DNA of 64,000 nucleotides from Actinomadura macra NBRC 14102 (GCF_001552215.1 NZ_BCQT01000006.1:806001-870000), one strand, 5' to 3'; counted from the first letter of the stretch, positions 25,184 to 33,551 are shown. A program made the numbers and translations. Notes: generated by a model not told the origin, from the letters alone.

Positions 25184-26131
25184 TCAGAGCCTGGCGGCCA
25201 GCTCCCACCACCAGTGATGGACGGGGGTCCCGGGCGGGATCGCTCTGGGCGACAGGGAGTCCGCCGCGGGAAGCGATTCCCGCAGTTCCTCGTCAACGTC
25301 GTCCACGTCCTCCAGGTCGACCACCGAGAAGGCAGCGCTTCCCAGGTAGTTCTCGAAGAGGACTTCGATCGCCGACCGGTAGAGACACGCGCCGAACGCG
25401 CCATTGGCCCGTACGGCGATCGCGTGCGTCTCGGCCTCCCCCACGTAGGCGATCAGCCGTCCCGGCCGTGCGGCGATCAGCTCGGCCAGCTCCGTCCGTC
25501 CGGTGTCGTCGGCGTCGTCGGGAAAACCCAGGCCGGTGGCGAAGACCATCAGCATCGCCTGCTCGAACGGCCACCCCCGCTGCAGGCCGCCGATCGCCTC
25601 GGCGAGATACCCCTCGCGGGTGCCGCCGAACACGTAGACCGGGACGTCGGTCTCGGCAAGGGGCCACCCGAAAGAGTCCAGCCAGACCGAACCATCGGCC
25701 GTCACACGGACCGCGGCCTCCAGGCTCACCGTGATCCCCGCGGCGACGGGAGCCGTCCGCTGGAACACCAGACGGCGTATCCCCGCATGGGTCGTGTGAG
25801 CCTTCAGCTCGCCTTCGGCGATGGTCCGGCCCGCGGCGGCGTGGTACGGGGGGAAGGGCGACCCGCTCCCCCGCTCGGAGTCCGGAAGCTCACGGATGCG
25901 CCGAAGCGACACCGCGGCGGCCTCCACCGGCGACTCGAACCCGATGCGCGCCGCCTGCCCCCGTACCTGCTCCGGGACGGTCGCGTCACCCAGCCCGGGA
26001 TCGACCCGGGCACCACGACGACCCAGCGCCTCGATCTCGCCGACGTCGCCGCGCAGCCGCCTGTTCATCTCCTCCGGGTCGAGACGCAGCCGTCCGGCCG
26101 CGGCCCGCTCAGCGTCCCGCTCGCTCGCCAT
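25184..26131 (-). CDS. HWWW-signature protein, paralogue of the next gene (candidate immunity protein)
   Basis: A 315-residue cytosolic-looking protein of unknown family. Its C-terminal 130 residues resemble the 218-residue protein encoded just upstream: GEAETHAIAVRANGAFGACL then YRSAIEVL, a D-x-DEELRE stretch and a terminal TPVHHWWWELAARL. The N-terminal half (helical DPEEMNRRLRGDVGEIEALG; IRRLVFQRTAPVAAGITVSLEAAVRVT) is extra. ATG 26131 follows AGGGG and starts 18 nt after the previous stop, so it is the fifth gene of the toxin operon. Its place behind a polymorphic toxin suggests a second immunity or accessory protein; this is inference. Confidence 0.7.
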   Translation of the reverse strand: MASERDAERAAAGRLRLDPEEMNRRLRGDVGEIEALGRRGARVDPGLGDATVPEQVRGQAARIGFESPVEAAAVSLRRIRELPDSERGSGSPFPPYHAAAGRTIAEGELKAHTTHAGIRRLVFQRTAPVAAGITVSLEAAVRVTADGSVWLDSFGWPLAETDVPVYVFGGTREGYLAEAIGGLQRGWPFEQAMLMVFATGLGFPDDADDTGRTELAELIAARPGRLIAYVGEAETHAIAVRANGAFGACLYRSAIEVLFENYLGSAAFSVVDLEDVDDVDEELRESLPAADSLSPRAIPPGTPVHHWWWELAARL

Positions 26132-26149
26132 GCCATCCCCTGTACGTCA

Positions 26150-26806
26150 TCAACCCGGTGCGCTGAAGCACCAGCATTCCTTGTCCCCACAACGCAACCA
26201 GTCGGCGTCGCCGGGCGCGAGATCGCTTCCAAGGTCACCCGCGTAGATGCGGTCACCGTACTCGCGCATACTCATGTTGATGTGATCGGGCTTCCACCAC
26301 CACCAGTGTGACCTGGGGGCCCAGGAGGGGATCTGAGTCCGGTGCACCGGGGTGGCGTCATCGGCCACGTCGCGCAGTTCCTCGTCGAAGTCCTCGACCG
26401 CTTCTTGGACGAAGGGATCGACCACGACATCGGCGAAGTCGTCCGTCAGCGACTCGATCGCGGAACGATGCTCGCACGCCTCCCGGTAGCCGTCATTTCG
26501 CCCTCGCAACGCGTATGTTTCGCCCTTACCGCTGTAGGCGCCCAGCGTGTTCTGTGCGCGCTCGCCGTGCAAAGTCTCGATCAGCCCGGGCCGCCGGACT
26601 CGGGCTCGGAGTATCTCTGCCTCGGCCGGATCGGCATTCCTCCATTTCGCCAAACCGTCATACACGTACAGCAGTGCCTCCATCACCGCCATGCCCCCAT
26701 CAGCCTGACCGCCCGGATCCACCGTCTCCAGCCACGCCGCACGCCTGCGCATCTCGTCGAGCCGAGCGCGCCACGCGCCATCGCTGAGCTCCTTGATCCC
26801 AGACAT
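26150..26806 (-). CDS. candidate immunity protein for the adjacent T7SS toxin
   Basis: A 218-residue protein without signal or membrane segment. Blocks: GLIETLHGERAQNTLGAYSG, ETYALRGRNDGYREACEHRSAIESL, EAVEDFDEELRDVADDATPVH, and HWWWWKPDH. The ATG overlaps the toxin stop by one base (TGATG), the tight coupling usual for toxin-immunity pairs. The middle and W-rich part is clearly homologous to the following 315-residue protein. C-terminal Cys residues (RCGDKECWCF) might bind metal. I know no named family with this signature. Confidence 0.7.
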   Translation of the reverse strand: MSGIKELSDGAWRARLDEMRRRAAWLETVDPGGQADGGMAVMEALLYVYDGLAKWRNADPAEAEILRARVRRPGLIETLHGERAQNTLGAYSGKGETYALRGRNDGYREACEHRSAIESLTDDFADVVVDPFVQEAVEDFDEELRDVADDATPVHRTQIPSWAPRSHWWWWKPDHINMSMREYGDRIYAGDLGSDLAPGDADWLRCGDKECWCFSAPG

Positions 26807-29337
26807 CAGAGGTGTCCGATCTTCTCTCCGCCGTAGGTCAACATAATGATCTTGCCGTCCGGCCGTAGGAGGACCAGGGCCTCCAGCGTCCGGTCCCCTA
26901 CCCTGCGGGTGAACAGCATGCGCTCCGCGCCATCAGCACCCACCTTGCGCCCGGCAAAGGTTCCCTCACGGATCGTCCGTTCCGCGCTGTCCATGAAGTC
27001 GCGCACGGGATTGCCGCGGCGTTCCTCTGGCGGCAGTTCGTCGAGGTGTTTGCGCACGTGGTATGCCGCTGAGGTTTCGTGACCCATGCCGATCTGCCCG
27101 GCGTGACCACGCACACCGTCGATCCTGGCATCCCCCGAAAGATCCGGATCGATCCTCGCTCCGTCCGGGTTCGGCCGGGCCGCCCGGAACTCTCGGTGGT
27201 CCCGCTCCAACTCAGCCCGCATATCGAGATCACGGAATTGCTCGGCGACATGCTGGGCGTTGCTCTTGGTCCCCCGGTCGCGCGTGCCGTCCTTGAGTTC
27301 CTGCTCGACCTGTGCTTTCACCTCATCGTAGCGGGCCTTGTAATACTCGTAACGGTAGGCGACCTCGCGGGGATTGTCCGCCCCTTCCATCGCGAACCGA
27401 AGCGCGTCCCTATGCAGGTTCGGGTCCCCCTTGAGGGCCTTCTTGCCGAACTGCTGCTCCAGCGCTTTGGCAAGCCGCTGCCAATGGTCGCCGTCACGCG
27501 GGTGATCGCCACGCAACCGATCAATGTCCTCATCGGACAGCCCGCCCCTGCGTAGCGAGCCTTCAAGATCGTCGGCCTTCTTGAGCTTTCCCTCCCGCTC
27601 CGGATCGGGCTCGTCGTTGCCGTCCCCCGGGTCGGTGTCACCGGGCGGGTCGTTCGGACCGCCGGGATCGCCGTCACCCTCGGGAGGGTTGTCCCCATCC
27701 GGCTTGCCCTCGCCATCGGGAGCGCCGTCGCCGTCCGGCTTCCCTTCGCCATCCGGAGGACCGTCGCCATCCGGCTTGCCCTCGCCATCCGGCTTGCCCT
27801 CGCCATCCGGCTTGCCCTCGCCATCCGGCTTGCCCTCGCCATCCGGCTTGCCCTCGCCATCCGGCTTGCCCTCGCCATCCGGAGCGCCGTCACCGTCCGG
27901 CTTCCCTTCACCGTCGGGCTTGCCCTCACCGTCAGGCTTGCCCTCGCCATCGGGCTTGCCGTCACCATCGGGCTGTCCGTCGGCGTCCGGCTTTCCGTCG
28001 CCGCCTGGGGTGTTCTCTCCTCCGGGGTCTCGGTCGCCCGGGGTGCCGTTGCCGTCGGGCTTTCCGGTGCCGCTGTCGCCGCCCGGAGTCCCCGGCTCAC
28101 CGGAGCCGGGGTCGCCCTCCTCGCGGCCACCGACCTGGGCCGGTTCGCGGTCCGGGAGGTTCTCGGCTTCGTCCAGCGAGCGCTCCAGCTCATCCAGATC
28201 GCCGGGGTCGAGGTCGTTCGTCCTGTCCTGTAGTTCCCTCGCGGTCGGGTCGGTACTCGAGTCGTAGCGACCGTTCGGGAGATCGGCGTTACCGTCGAGC
28301 CTGCCGTCCCCGTCGGCGTCGCCGGGGCGGGCGTCGTGGTCGTCGCCGCCTCCGCCGCCCCTGCGGCCCAGGAGTTTCTTCGCGGCCGCGCCGATGCCGA
28401 TCGTGGCGACGTTGATGGTGGTCGTGGTGATCACATAGCCGGGGCGGTCGCCCCATTCGCGCCAGGGAACGAAGGAGTGGGCCATCTCCTTCCAGTTGTG
28501 ACCGAGGTTGGACCAGAAATGGGAGTCCTTCTCCCACACCCAGCCATTCTCGCCGTGCAGGCCGACCAGGCCGCTGACCTCCTCAAGCTTGCCCATCCAG
28601 CCGTTGCCCAGGTTCGACCAGAAGTGGGAGTCGCCCTCCCACACCCAGCCGTTGTCGCCGTGCAGGCCGGCAAGGTCGGCGATGCCGGTGACGAGACCGC
28701 TGCCCAGGTCCCAGACCGCGCCCCAGGCGTCCTCGTACCACGGTTTGTCGTGCTCCTGGGGCTTGGCCCACGGGGTCTCGACGTTGGTCGGGGCCTTGCC
28801 GAGGCCGTATCCCTTCTCGCCGCTGCCCGGTTTTCCGTCGGCGGGAACGAACCTCGTTCCCCCGAAGATCCCGGTGATCTTGTTGGCGCAGGACCGCTCG
28901 GCGGCCTGGTACTGGGCGACGGCGGCGAGGACGTCGTTGTTGAGCTTGTTGTGCTCGTTGACCTTGTCCTCGTCCTTGCGCCAGTCGTCATCGTCCTCGA
29001 TCTTGTTGCGGAACGACTGCGCATTGCTCTTGAGGGTCTGCAGACGGCTGATGATCGGACGGACCTCGCCGGCGAAGGTGACGAGCGCGTCCCCGACGGT
29101 GGTCACCTCGGTCTTGAACGCCTCCCCCGCGGCGGCGACCGGCTTGGTGGCGTCCAGGAGCAGGTGCTCCTCAGGCGCGTTGTAGTGCGGATCGAGCGCC
29201 TGCCACCCCGTGTCGATGTTGTGACCGGTGTCGGCGATTCCCTGTCCGTCGCTCTTGAGGGCCCGGCCGGCCGTCTCAACCTCGTCGGCGTTCGTCTTGG
29301 GGATCGGAATCGCGTTCGGATCGAACACACCACTCAA
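26806..29337 (-). CDS. T7SS-type polymorphic toxin (ESX-like N-terminus, repeat linker, nuclease-like C-terminus)
   Basis: An 843-residue modular protein. Residues 1-160 are a helical WXG100/LXG-like targeting region (ADEVETAGRALKSDGQGIAD, LVTFAGEVRPIISRLQTLKS, coiled helices). About 215-290 hold two copies of a Trp-rich unit with NGWVWExDSHFWSNLG. About 302-325 is hydrophobic (VITTTTINVATIGIGAAAKK). About 330-590 is acidic low complexity with PDGEGK repeats. The C-terminal 250 residues are globular; the last 95 (AYHVRKHLDELP, ERTIREG, RTLEALVLLRPDGKIIMLTYGG) resemble the Barnase/EndoU/ColicinE5/RelE fold with a conserved HxxxKH. It precedes the candidate immunity gene and follows two small ESX-like genes. 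Nuclease activity is inferred. Confidence 0.75.
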   Translation of the reverse strand: MSGVFDPNAIPIPKTNADEVETAGRALKSDGQGIADTGHNIDTGWQALDPHYNAPEEHLLLDATKPVAAAGEAFKTEVTTVGDALVTFAGEVRPIISRLQTLKSNAQSFRNKIEDDDDWRKDEDKVNEHNKLNNDVLAAVAQYQAAERSCANKITGIFGGTRFVPADGKPGSGEKGYGLGKAPTNVETPWAKPQEHDKPWYEDAWGAVWDLGSGLVTGIADLAGLHGDNGWVWEGDSHFWSNLGNGWMGKLEEVSGLVGLHGENGWVWEKDSHFWSNLGHNWKEMAHSFVPWREWGDRPGYVITTTTINVATIGIGAAAKKLLGRRGGGGGDDHDARPGDADGDGRLDGNADLPNGRYDSSTDPTARELQDRTNDLDPGDLDELERSLDEAENLPDREPAQVGGREEGDPGSGEPGTPGGDSGTGKPDGNGTPGDRDPGGENTPGGDGKPDADGQPDGDGKPDGEGKPDGEGKPDGEGKPDGDGAPDGEGKPDGEGKPDGEGKPDGEGKPDGEGKPDGEGKPDGDGPPDGEGKPDGDGAPDGEGKPDGDNPPEGDGDPGGPNDPPGDTDPGDGNDEPDPEREGKLKKADDLEGSLRRGGLSDEDIDRLRGDHPRDGDHWQRLAKALEQQFGKKALKGDPNLHRDALRFAMEGADNPREVAYRYEYYKARYDEVKAQVEQELKDGTRDRGTKSNAQHVAEQFRDLDMRAELERDHREFRAARPNPDGARIDPDLSGDARIDGVRGHAGQIGMGHETSAAYHVRKHLDELPPEERRGNPVRDFMDSAERTIREGTFAGRKVGADGAERMLFTRRVGDRTLEALVLLRPDGKIIMLTYGGEKIGHL
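27760..27890. repeat. 18-bp tandem repeats inside toxin gene
   Basis: The 18-mer CCATCCGGCTTGCCCTCG recurs about six times in near-perfect tandem, with degenerate copies extending to roughly 27700-27990. It encodes GEGKPD units in the linker of the toxin. Such coding repeats are prone to slippage and copy-number change. Confidence 0.85.
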
Positions 29338-29451
29338 CGTCGCACCCCTCGTACTCGTCCCCGGGCCACAAGGACCGCCCTCGGATCTCGCGGATCTTCG
29401 TGGCGAGCGGCGGCGCGGAGTCCCCTGTGAGATGAATCACTAACGTCCGCG

Positions 29452-29805
29452 CTATTTCCCGATCTTCGGAGCCGGCGCCGAGGCGGCCTGCTTCTGGGCC
29501 TCCTGGACCATCTCGTAGTCGGCCTGGTTGTACGCCTTGACCGCCTTGACCGCACCCTCGATACAACTCGCGGTCTTGGTGACCATGCCCTTGAGGCCAG
29601 GCTGGGTGTGCTCCACGTACTCCTTCAACGCGGTTCCGATCGGCTGGCTGGCCGCCGCGGTTCCGGCGTCGCTGACGTGTTTCCCGAAGTCAGAGAGCTG
29701 CTTGACCAGCCCGCCCTCCCCTTTTCCGCCCTCGCCGGCGACATAGTTCCCGACCTTGCCCACGACGGAACCCACCCCCGGGCCGTCGATGTCGTAAACG
29801 CTCAT
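29452..29805 (-). CDS. small ESX-associated helical protein
   Basis: A 117-residue protein opening MSVYDIDGPGVGSVVGKVG, then LVKQLSDFGKHVSDAGTAAASQPIGTALKEYVEH and a long helix KTASCIEGAVKAVKAYNQADYEMVQEAQKQA. Two predicted helices around a polar turn and lack of a signal peptide fit the WXG100-like chaperone or co-substrate class (it resembles DUF6507-type proteins). ATG 29805 overlaps the stop of the upstream 100-residue gene (ATGA). It probably pairs with the N-terminal domain of the downstream toxin for secretion. Confidence 0.65.
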   Translation of the reverse strand: MSVYDIDGPGVGSVVGKVGNYVAGEGGKGEGGLVKQLSDFGKHVSDAGTAAASQPIGTALKEYVEHTQPGLKGMVTKTASCIEGAVKAVKAYNQADYEMVQEAQKQAASAPAPKIGK

Positions 29806-30104
29806 GTGCGACGGTCCTTCTCCTCGTCATCGGGCGGAGAAAATCGATCGGGCCGAAAATTGCCGGGCGGCCCGGCCGCAAAGTGCTCTGGTCCCGGCCA
29901 CCGGGAATCGCGGATGACCTGCGCGAGTTCGGCCAGTGAGGCGTCGATCCGCTCCGATTCCGCGGCCACGTCGGCGCGTAGCCGACCGGTGGCCTCGGCC
30001 AACCCGGCGACCGCGTCCTCCGCCGTCGCGGGGGCGTCCGCGGGCGCCCTGTCCTCCACCTCGGGCGCAGGCGTCTCGGGGGGCTCCACCAGCTCGAACT
30101 TCAT
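29802..30104 (-). CDS. small ESX-associated protein, first gene of toxin operon
   Basis: A 100-residue acidic protein: MKFELVEPPETPAPEVEDRA, then a predicted helical segment AEDAVAGLAEATGRLRADVAAESERIDASLAELAQVI, and a proline-rich polar tail. No membrane segment. ATG 30104 follows GAGAGA and the stop overlaps the next ATG. It starts the minus-strand operon that is divergent from the WXG100 pair. A coiled-coil adaptor or chaperone is a guess; family not recognised. Confidence 0.6.
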   Translation of the reverse strand: MKFELVEPPETPAPEVEDRAPADAPATAEDAVAGLAEATGRLRADVAAESERIDASLAELAQVIRDSRWPGPEHFAAGPPGNFRPDRFSPPDDEEKDRRT

Positions 30105-30367
30105 GGCTCTCTCGCTGCTCGGGGGGAATCGGCCGACCCTTGCCGATCGTCCAATGGTGACCAGTCGAGATGACCTCTGTAAAGCCCTTTCGATACTCAT
30201 GCCGATCTGCCCGCAGGGAACCACGGATGCCTTTCCGAAGTCCTACTCTGAGGAGGTATAGGTCTTCGATGAAGACCGGTGGCGCGGGGGATCCGGACGA
30301 ACTATCGTCGAAGATCCACTTCATCGGCACGCGGAGACGTCACGACCCGACTGGCAGGTGGGACACG
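30105..30367. promoter_or_regulatory. divergent promoter region of the ESX and toxin operons
   Basis: This 263-bp stretch separates the toxin operon from the WXG100 operon. It is slightly AT-richer and contains the inverted repeat GGTCTTC-GAT-GAAGACC at 30261-30277, placed about 90 nt before the WXG100 start. The repeat contains an ATG (30269) in frame with the WXG100 gene, which would add 33 residues, but its AGGAGG is 12 nt away, too far for an ideal start. Confidence 0.45.
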
Positions 30368-30703
30368 ATGGGACGTTGGGACCACGGGCAGGAAACACTG
30401 GTCACCCTGGCCAAGAACACCGGAACCTCGGGCGAGGAACTGGCCGGGCTCGTCAAGCAGCTGATCGCGGCCGCGGAGCCGCTCTCGGGCAAGTTCAACG
30501 GTGCGGGGAAGGCCGCCTTCGACAGTTTCAAGGCCCGCTCGGACCAGATCACCGCCGATCTGAAGGTCGGCCTGAACAGGGTCAACGTCGGCCAGATCGG
30601 CATGGAGAAGGCGTTCGCCACCGGCGACCAGACGATGGCCGACGAGGCGGGCCGGATGATGGCCGCGGCCAACTTCGACGGCGCCAAGTTCCGGACGACC
30701 TGA
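30368..30703 (+). CDS. WXG100-family protein, EsxA-like
   Basis: A 111-residue helical-hairpin protein of the type secreted by ESX/T7SS systems. Helix 1 (ETLVTLAKNTGTSGEELAGLVKQLIAAAEPL), turn GKFNGAGKAAFDSF where W-x-G is replaced by F-N-G, then helix 2 (ARSDQITADLKVGLNRVNVGQIGMEKAF). ATG 30368 gives the normal size; upstream in-frame ATG 30269 exists. It is followed 28 nt later by a second such gene, the usual heterodimer pair. Confidence 0.82.
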   Translation: MGRWDHGQETLVTLAKNTGTSGEELAGLVKQLIAAAEPLSGKFNGAGKAAFDSFKARSDQITADLKVGLNRVNVGQIGMEKAFATGDQTMADEAGRMMAAANFDGAKFRTT

Positions 30704-30730
30704 ACCGACGGACCAGGAGGGGACGACAAC

Positions 30731-31036
30731 GTGGGAACCAACGGCCGCCGCAGCTACGACACCGGGGCCTCCGGCGAGGCCCAGGCCAACATCCAGACGA
30801 TCGTGTCGCGCCTGGAGGCGCTGATCGGCACGCGCGACACCGACGTCAAGACCGCCATGGCCGACTTCCAGGCCACCGGCGTGGACGACGAGTACCACGC
30901 CAAGGAGATCAAGTGGCACACCGCCGCCAACGAGGTGCGCGAGATCATCCGGCTGGTCAAGGCGACGCTGGAAAGCAATGACGAGCACGCCCAGACGGCG
31001 CTGAGCAAGGCCGGCGCCGCCGTCCAGGCGATCTGA
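30731..31036 (+). CDS. WXG100-family protein, EsxB-like
   Basis: A 101-residue partner of the preceding protein: ANIQTIVSRLEALIGTRDTDVKTAMADFQATGVDDEYHAKEIKWHTAANEVREIIRLVKATLESND. Two long helices with a polar turn; the canonical WXG is not preserved (D-D-E-Y-H-A-K in the turn region). The C-terminal helix could carry the YxxxD/E-type export signal, but I see only a weak match. GTG 30731 has AGGAGGGGA about 6 nt upstream. Likely forms a heterodimer with the EsxA-like protein. Confidence 0.8.
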   Translation: MGTNGRRSYDTGASGEAQANIQTIVSRLEALIGTRDTDVKTAMADFQATGVDDEYHAKEIKWHTAANEVREIIRLVKATLESNDEHAQTALSKAGAAVQAI

Positions 31037-31167
31037 GGACGGGTCCGCCCAGCGCGGATCCACGGGGCGACGGGGGCGCTCCCTTCCGGGGCGTCCCCCA
31101 CGTCGGGGCTGCCGGAAGCGAAGGGGGCCCCTGAAGACGAACTGCACGAAGGCGGAGGGGACGCGCC

Positions 31168-32154
31168 CTGGCACGCGACTACGACACCCAGTTGCTGGAG
31201 TCGGTGGCGGTGCGGCGCCGGCGCCTCCGGGACGCGCTGCTGTTCGGGCCGCAGCGGACGCGCCGGACCTTCGACGAGAACGTCGGGAAGATCGTCGCAG
31301 GGTTGTGCCTGGCGGCGGTGCTGTGCGCGGGCACGGTGGGCTGGTCGTTCCTGCGGTCGCGTCTCCAGGAACAGAAGCGGGAACAGGTCCGGCAGTCGCA
31401 GCAGGGGGCCGTCCCCGACGGCGCCACGGCGCAGGTGCCCGCCGACTGGGTCGGTACGCAGGTCACCTTCACGCGGCTCCGCGCGGCCCTGACCCGGGCC
31501 AATGTGCCCGCCACCTTGTACGTCCTGCCGGGGCAGGCCCGCCCCCCGGCCCGCCGGGCCTCCAGCTACTACGTGGTCGCGCGTGGCGAGAACCAGTTCA
31601 CCGGCGGGATCGTCGAGTTCGAGCAGGGTCGCGTCGCGGCGGAGTTCCCCACCGAGGACGATGCCTGCCGGTGGCTGTACGGGGAACTGGCTGTCAAGGA
31701 GACGCCCTCGCACGTCCTCACTCCGCAGACCGAGCAGCAGGCCCTGCGGCAGGGGGCGGCACTCGCGGCCGACGCCCGTTCCAAGATCAATCTCGGCGGC
31801 GGCGCGGCGGTCTCCTATCCCCTGCCCCAGGGCCGGTTCGTGGACCAGTTCGGCCAGGAGAGCGGGTCGGTGCTGTTCCCGTTCGGGATGGCCTTCGCGC
31901 AGCGCGGCCTTCCGCCGCCGGCGCGCGCCGACACGATCCCGGGTGTCCCGGCGGGCTACCTGCGGTATCGGGTGGTCAAGCCCTTCCTGGTGACGGCCTC
32001 GATCTCGGCTCCCGCGCCGCGCAGTCCGGGCGGCGGCGTCCGGTTCACCGTGAACGCGGACCTGTTCCCGCGGCCGCCCGCGCTTCCGACGGTCCGCTGG
32101 TTGCTGCGCAACGGCTACCTTGAGCGGGTCTCCGGCACGGCCGTGCCCGGGTAG
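31168..32154 (+). CDS. T7SS-associated single-pass membrane protein (probable CTG start)
   Basis: A 328-residue protein with a short basic cytosolic N-terminus (ARDYDTQLLESVAVRRRRLRDALL), one membrane helix (about 48-66, IVAGLCLAAVLCAGTVGWSFL) and a 260-residue extracytoplasmic domain (WVGTQVTFTRLRAALTRANVPATLYVLPGQ). Topology resembles EccB but size and sequence do not clearly match. The only start with a ribosome site is CTG 31168, with GGAGGGG 7 nt before it; a TTG at 31192 has none. In Streptomyces ESX loci, as I recall, an uncharacterised membrane gene sits at this place between EsxB and EccD. Confidence 0.75.
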   Translation: MARDYDTQLLESVAVRRRRLRDALLFGPQRTRRTFDENVGKIVAGLCLAAVLCAGTVGWSFLRSRLQEQKREQVRQSQQGAVPDGATAQVPADWVGTQVTFTRLRAALTRANVPATLYVLPGQARPPARRASSYYVVARGENQFTGGIVEFEQGRVAAEFPTEDDACRWLYGELAVKETPSHVLTPQTEQQALRQGAALAADARSKINLGGGAAVSYPLPQGRFVDQFGQESGSVLFPFGMAFAQRGLPPPARADTIPGVPAGYLRYRVVKPFLVTASISAPAPRSPGGGVRFTVNADLFPRPPALPTVRWLLRNGYLERVSGTAVPG

Positions 32155-32216
32155 GCCGGGACGACCCGCAGCAGCCATCCGGCCCCCGGCCGGACGATCG
32201 ATGATGGAAGGGTGCC

Positions 32217-33542
32217 ATGACCGCGTGGAGCCGGGTCACTCTCGTCGGTGAGCACCGCAAGGTGGACATGGTGCTCCCCGCCCAGGAGCCGATCGGCGCG
32301 CTGATGCCCGAGGTCCTCGAACTCCTCGGGGACCAGCCGCAGAGCCCGCCCCGGCTGCGGCACCTGGTCACCGCCACCGGGGACGTGCTCGACCCCGGGG
32401 CGAGCCTCGCCGAACGGCGGATCCCCGACGGCGCCGTCCTGCGGCTCGTCCTCTCGGACGAACCGATCCCCGCACCCGTCGTCCACGAGGTGCCGGAGGT
32501 CGTCGGCGACACGCTCGACGGCCGGTTGTGGCGGTGGAGCCCGGCGGCCGTCCGCTGGAACGCGACCGGTGCCCTCATGGGGCTGTCCTTCGCCGTCGGG
32601 ATGCTCATCGTGGAACGGCTCGGCGACGGCGCGGCGCTCGGCATCGTCGGTGCCGTCGCGGCCTGCCTGGCGTTCGGCGGCACGGCGGCCGGGCTCGCCG
32701 GGCAAGAGCGCCTCGGGACGGCGATGACCCTCGCCGGCGGCGTCACCGCGACGCCGGCGCTGTGGCTCGCCGCGGACCTGTACGGCTGGGAGGGCTGGGC
32801 GCTGGGAGGCGCGCTCGCCCTGACCGCCGCCGCGGTCGTCCTGCTGCTCGGGATCGGCTCGCCGCTCGGCCGCGGCGGGCTTGTCGGCGGCGGGCTGGCC
32901 GCAGCGCTGGCGACCATCGGGACGGGCGGTGCCGCGTTCGGCCTGGACGGCGGCCGGGTCGGCGCCGTCCTCGCGCTGACCTGCGTGGTCCTGCTGAGCG
33001 CGCTGCTGCGGGTGGCGCTGTCGCTGTCCGGGTTGACCTCCCTCGACGACCGGCGCGGCGCCGGCGGCGTGGTGGCGCGCCGCGACGTGATGAACGCCCT
33101 GGACAGCGCGCACCGCAGCATGGTGATCGCGACACTGGCGGTGGCGCTGGCCGCCGCCGTGGCCGGGATCGGCGCCGTCGCGGACTTCGACGCGTGGTCG
33201 GCGGGCCTGGCGGGGCTGCTCGCGATCGTGGTGGTCAGCCGGGCCCGGATGTTCCCGCTGATCCTGCAGAAGACCGCGCTCTTCGGCTCGGGCCTCGTGA
33301 TCGTCGTGGCCCTCGCCGTCCAGTGGACGCGTCACGTCACGTGGGGGGTCGGCCCCGCGCTGGGTATGCTCCTGGCAGGACTGGTGATCCCGGTGGTGGT
33401 GCTCACGCGGGAGCAGCCCGAGCACGTCCGCGCACGGCTGCGCCGCATCATGAACCGGGTCGAGGCGGCCGCGGTGGCGGCGGTCATCCCGGTCGCCGTC
33501 GGCACCTTCGGGACCTTCGAACGTCTCCTGGAAACCTTCTGA
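32217..33542 (+). CDS. eccD: type VII secretion integral membrane protein EccD
   Basis: A 441-residue core channel component. Residues 1-80 form the ubiquitin-like YukD domain (WSRVTLVGEHRKVDMVLPAQEPIGALMPEVLELLG, ending GAVLRLVL), then a linker and about 11 membrane helices (GALMGLSFAVGMLIVE, AALGIVGAVAACLAFGGTAAGLAG, and onward), the EccD architecture. ATG 32217 follows GAAGGG. It lies between the membrane protein and the MinD-like ATPase genes on the same strand, spacing 62 and 9 nt. Confidence 0.92.
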   Translation: MTAWSRVTLVGEHRKVDMVLPAQEPIGALMPEVLELLGDQPQSPPRLRHLVTATGDVLDPGASLAERRIPDGAVLRLVLSDEPIPAPVVHEVPEVVGDTLDGRLWRWSPAAVRWNATGALMGLSFAVGMLIVERLGDGAALGIVGAVAACLAFGGTAAGLAGQERLGTAMTLAGGVTATPALWLAADLYGWEGWALGGALALTAAAVVLLLGIGSPLGRGGLVGGGLAAALATIGTGGAAFGLDGGRVGAVLALTCVVLLSALLRVALSLSGLTSLDDRRGAGGVVARRDVMNALDSAHRSMVIATLAVALAAAVAGIGAVADFDAWSAGLAGLLAIVVVSRARMFPLILQKTALFGSGLVIVVALAVQWTRHVTWGVGPALGMLLAGLVIPVVVLTREQPEHVRARLRRIMNRVEAAAVAAVIPVAVGTFGTFERLLETF

Positions 33543-33551
33543 GAGGACACG

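Noticed and set aside
27760..27890. possible CRISPR array
   Set aside because: Units are contiguous 18-mers without spacers and lie inside a coding frame.
27524..28267. plus-strand PSGLPSP-repeat ORF, collagen-like at first sight
   Set aside because: It is the complement of the GEGKPD repeats in the toxin gene; no ribosome site.
30269..30367. 33-residue N-terminal extension of the EsxA-like protein
   Set aside because: WXG100 proteins are about 100 residues. The upstream ATG has poor ribosome-site spacing and lies in an inverted repeat.
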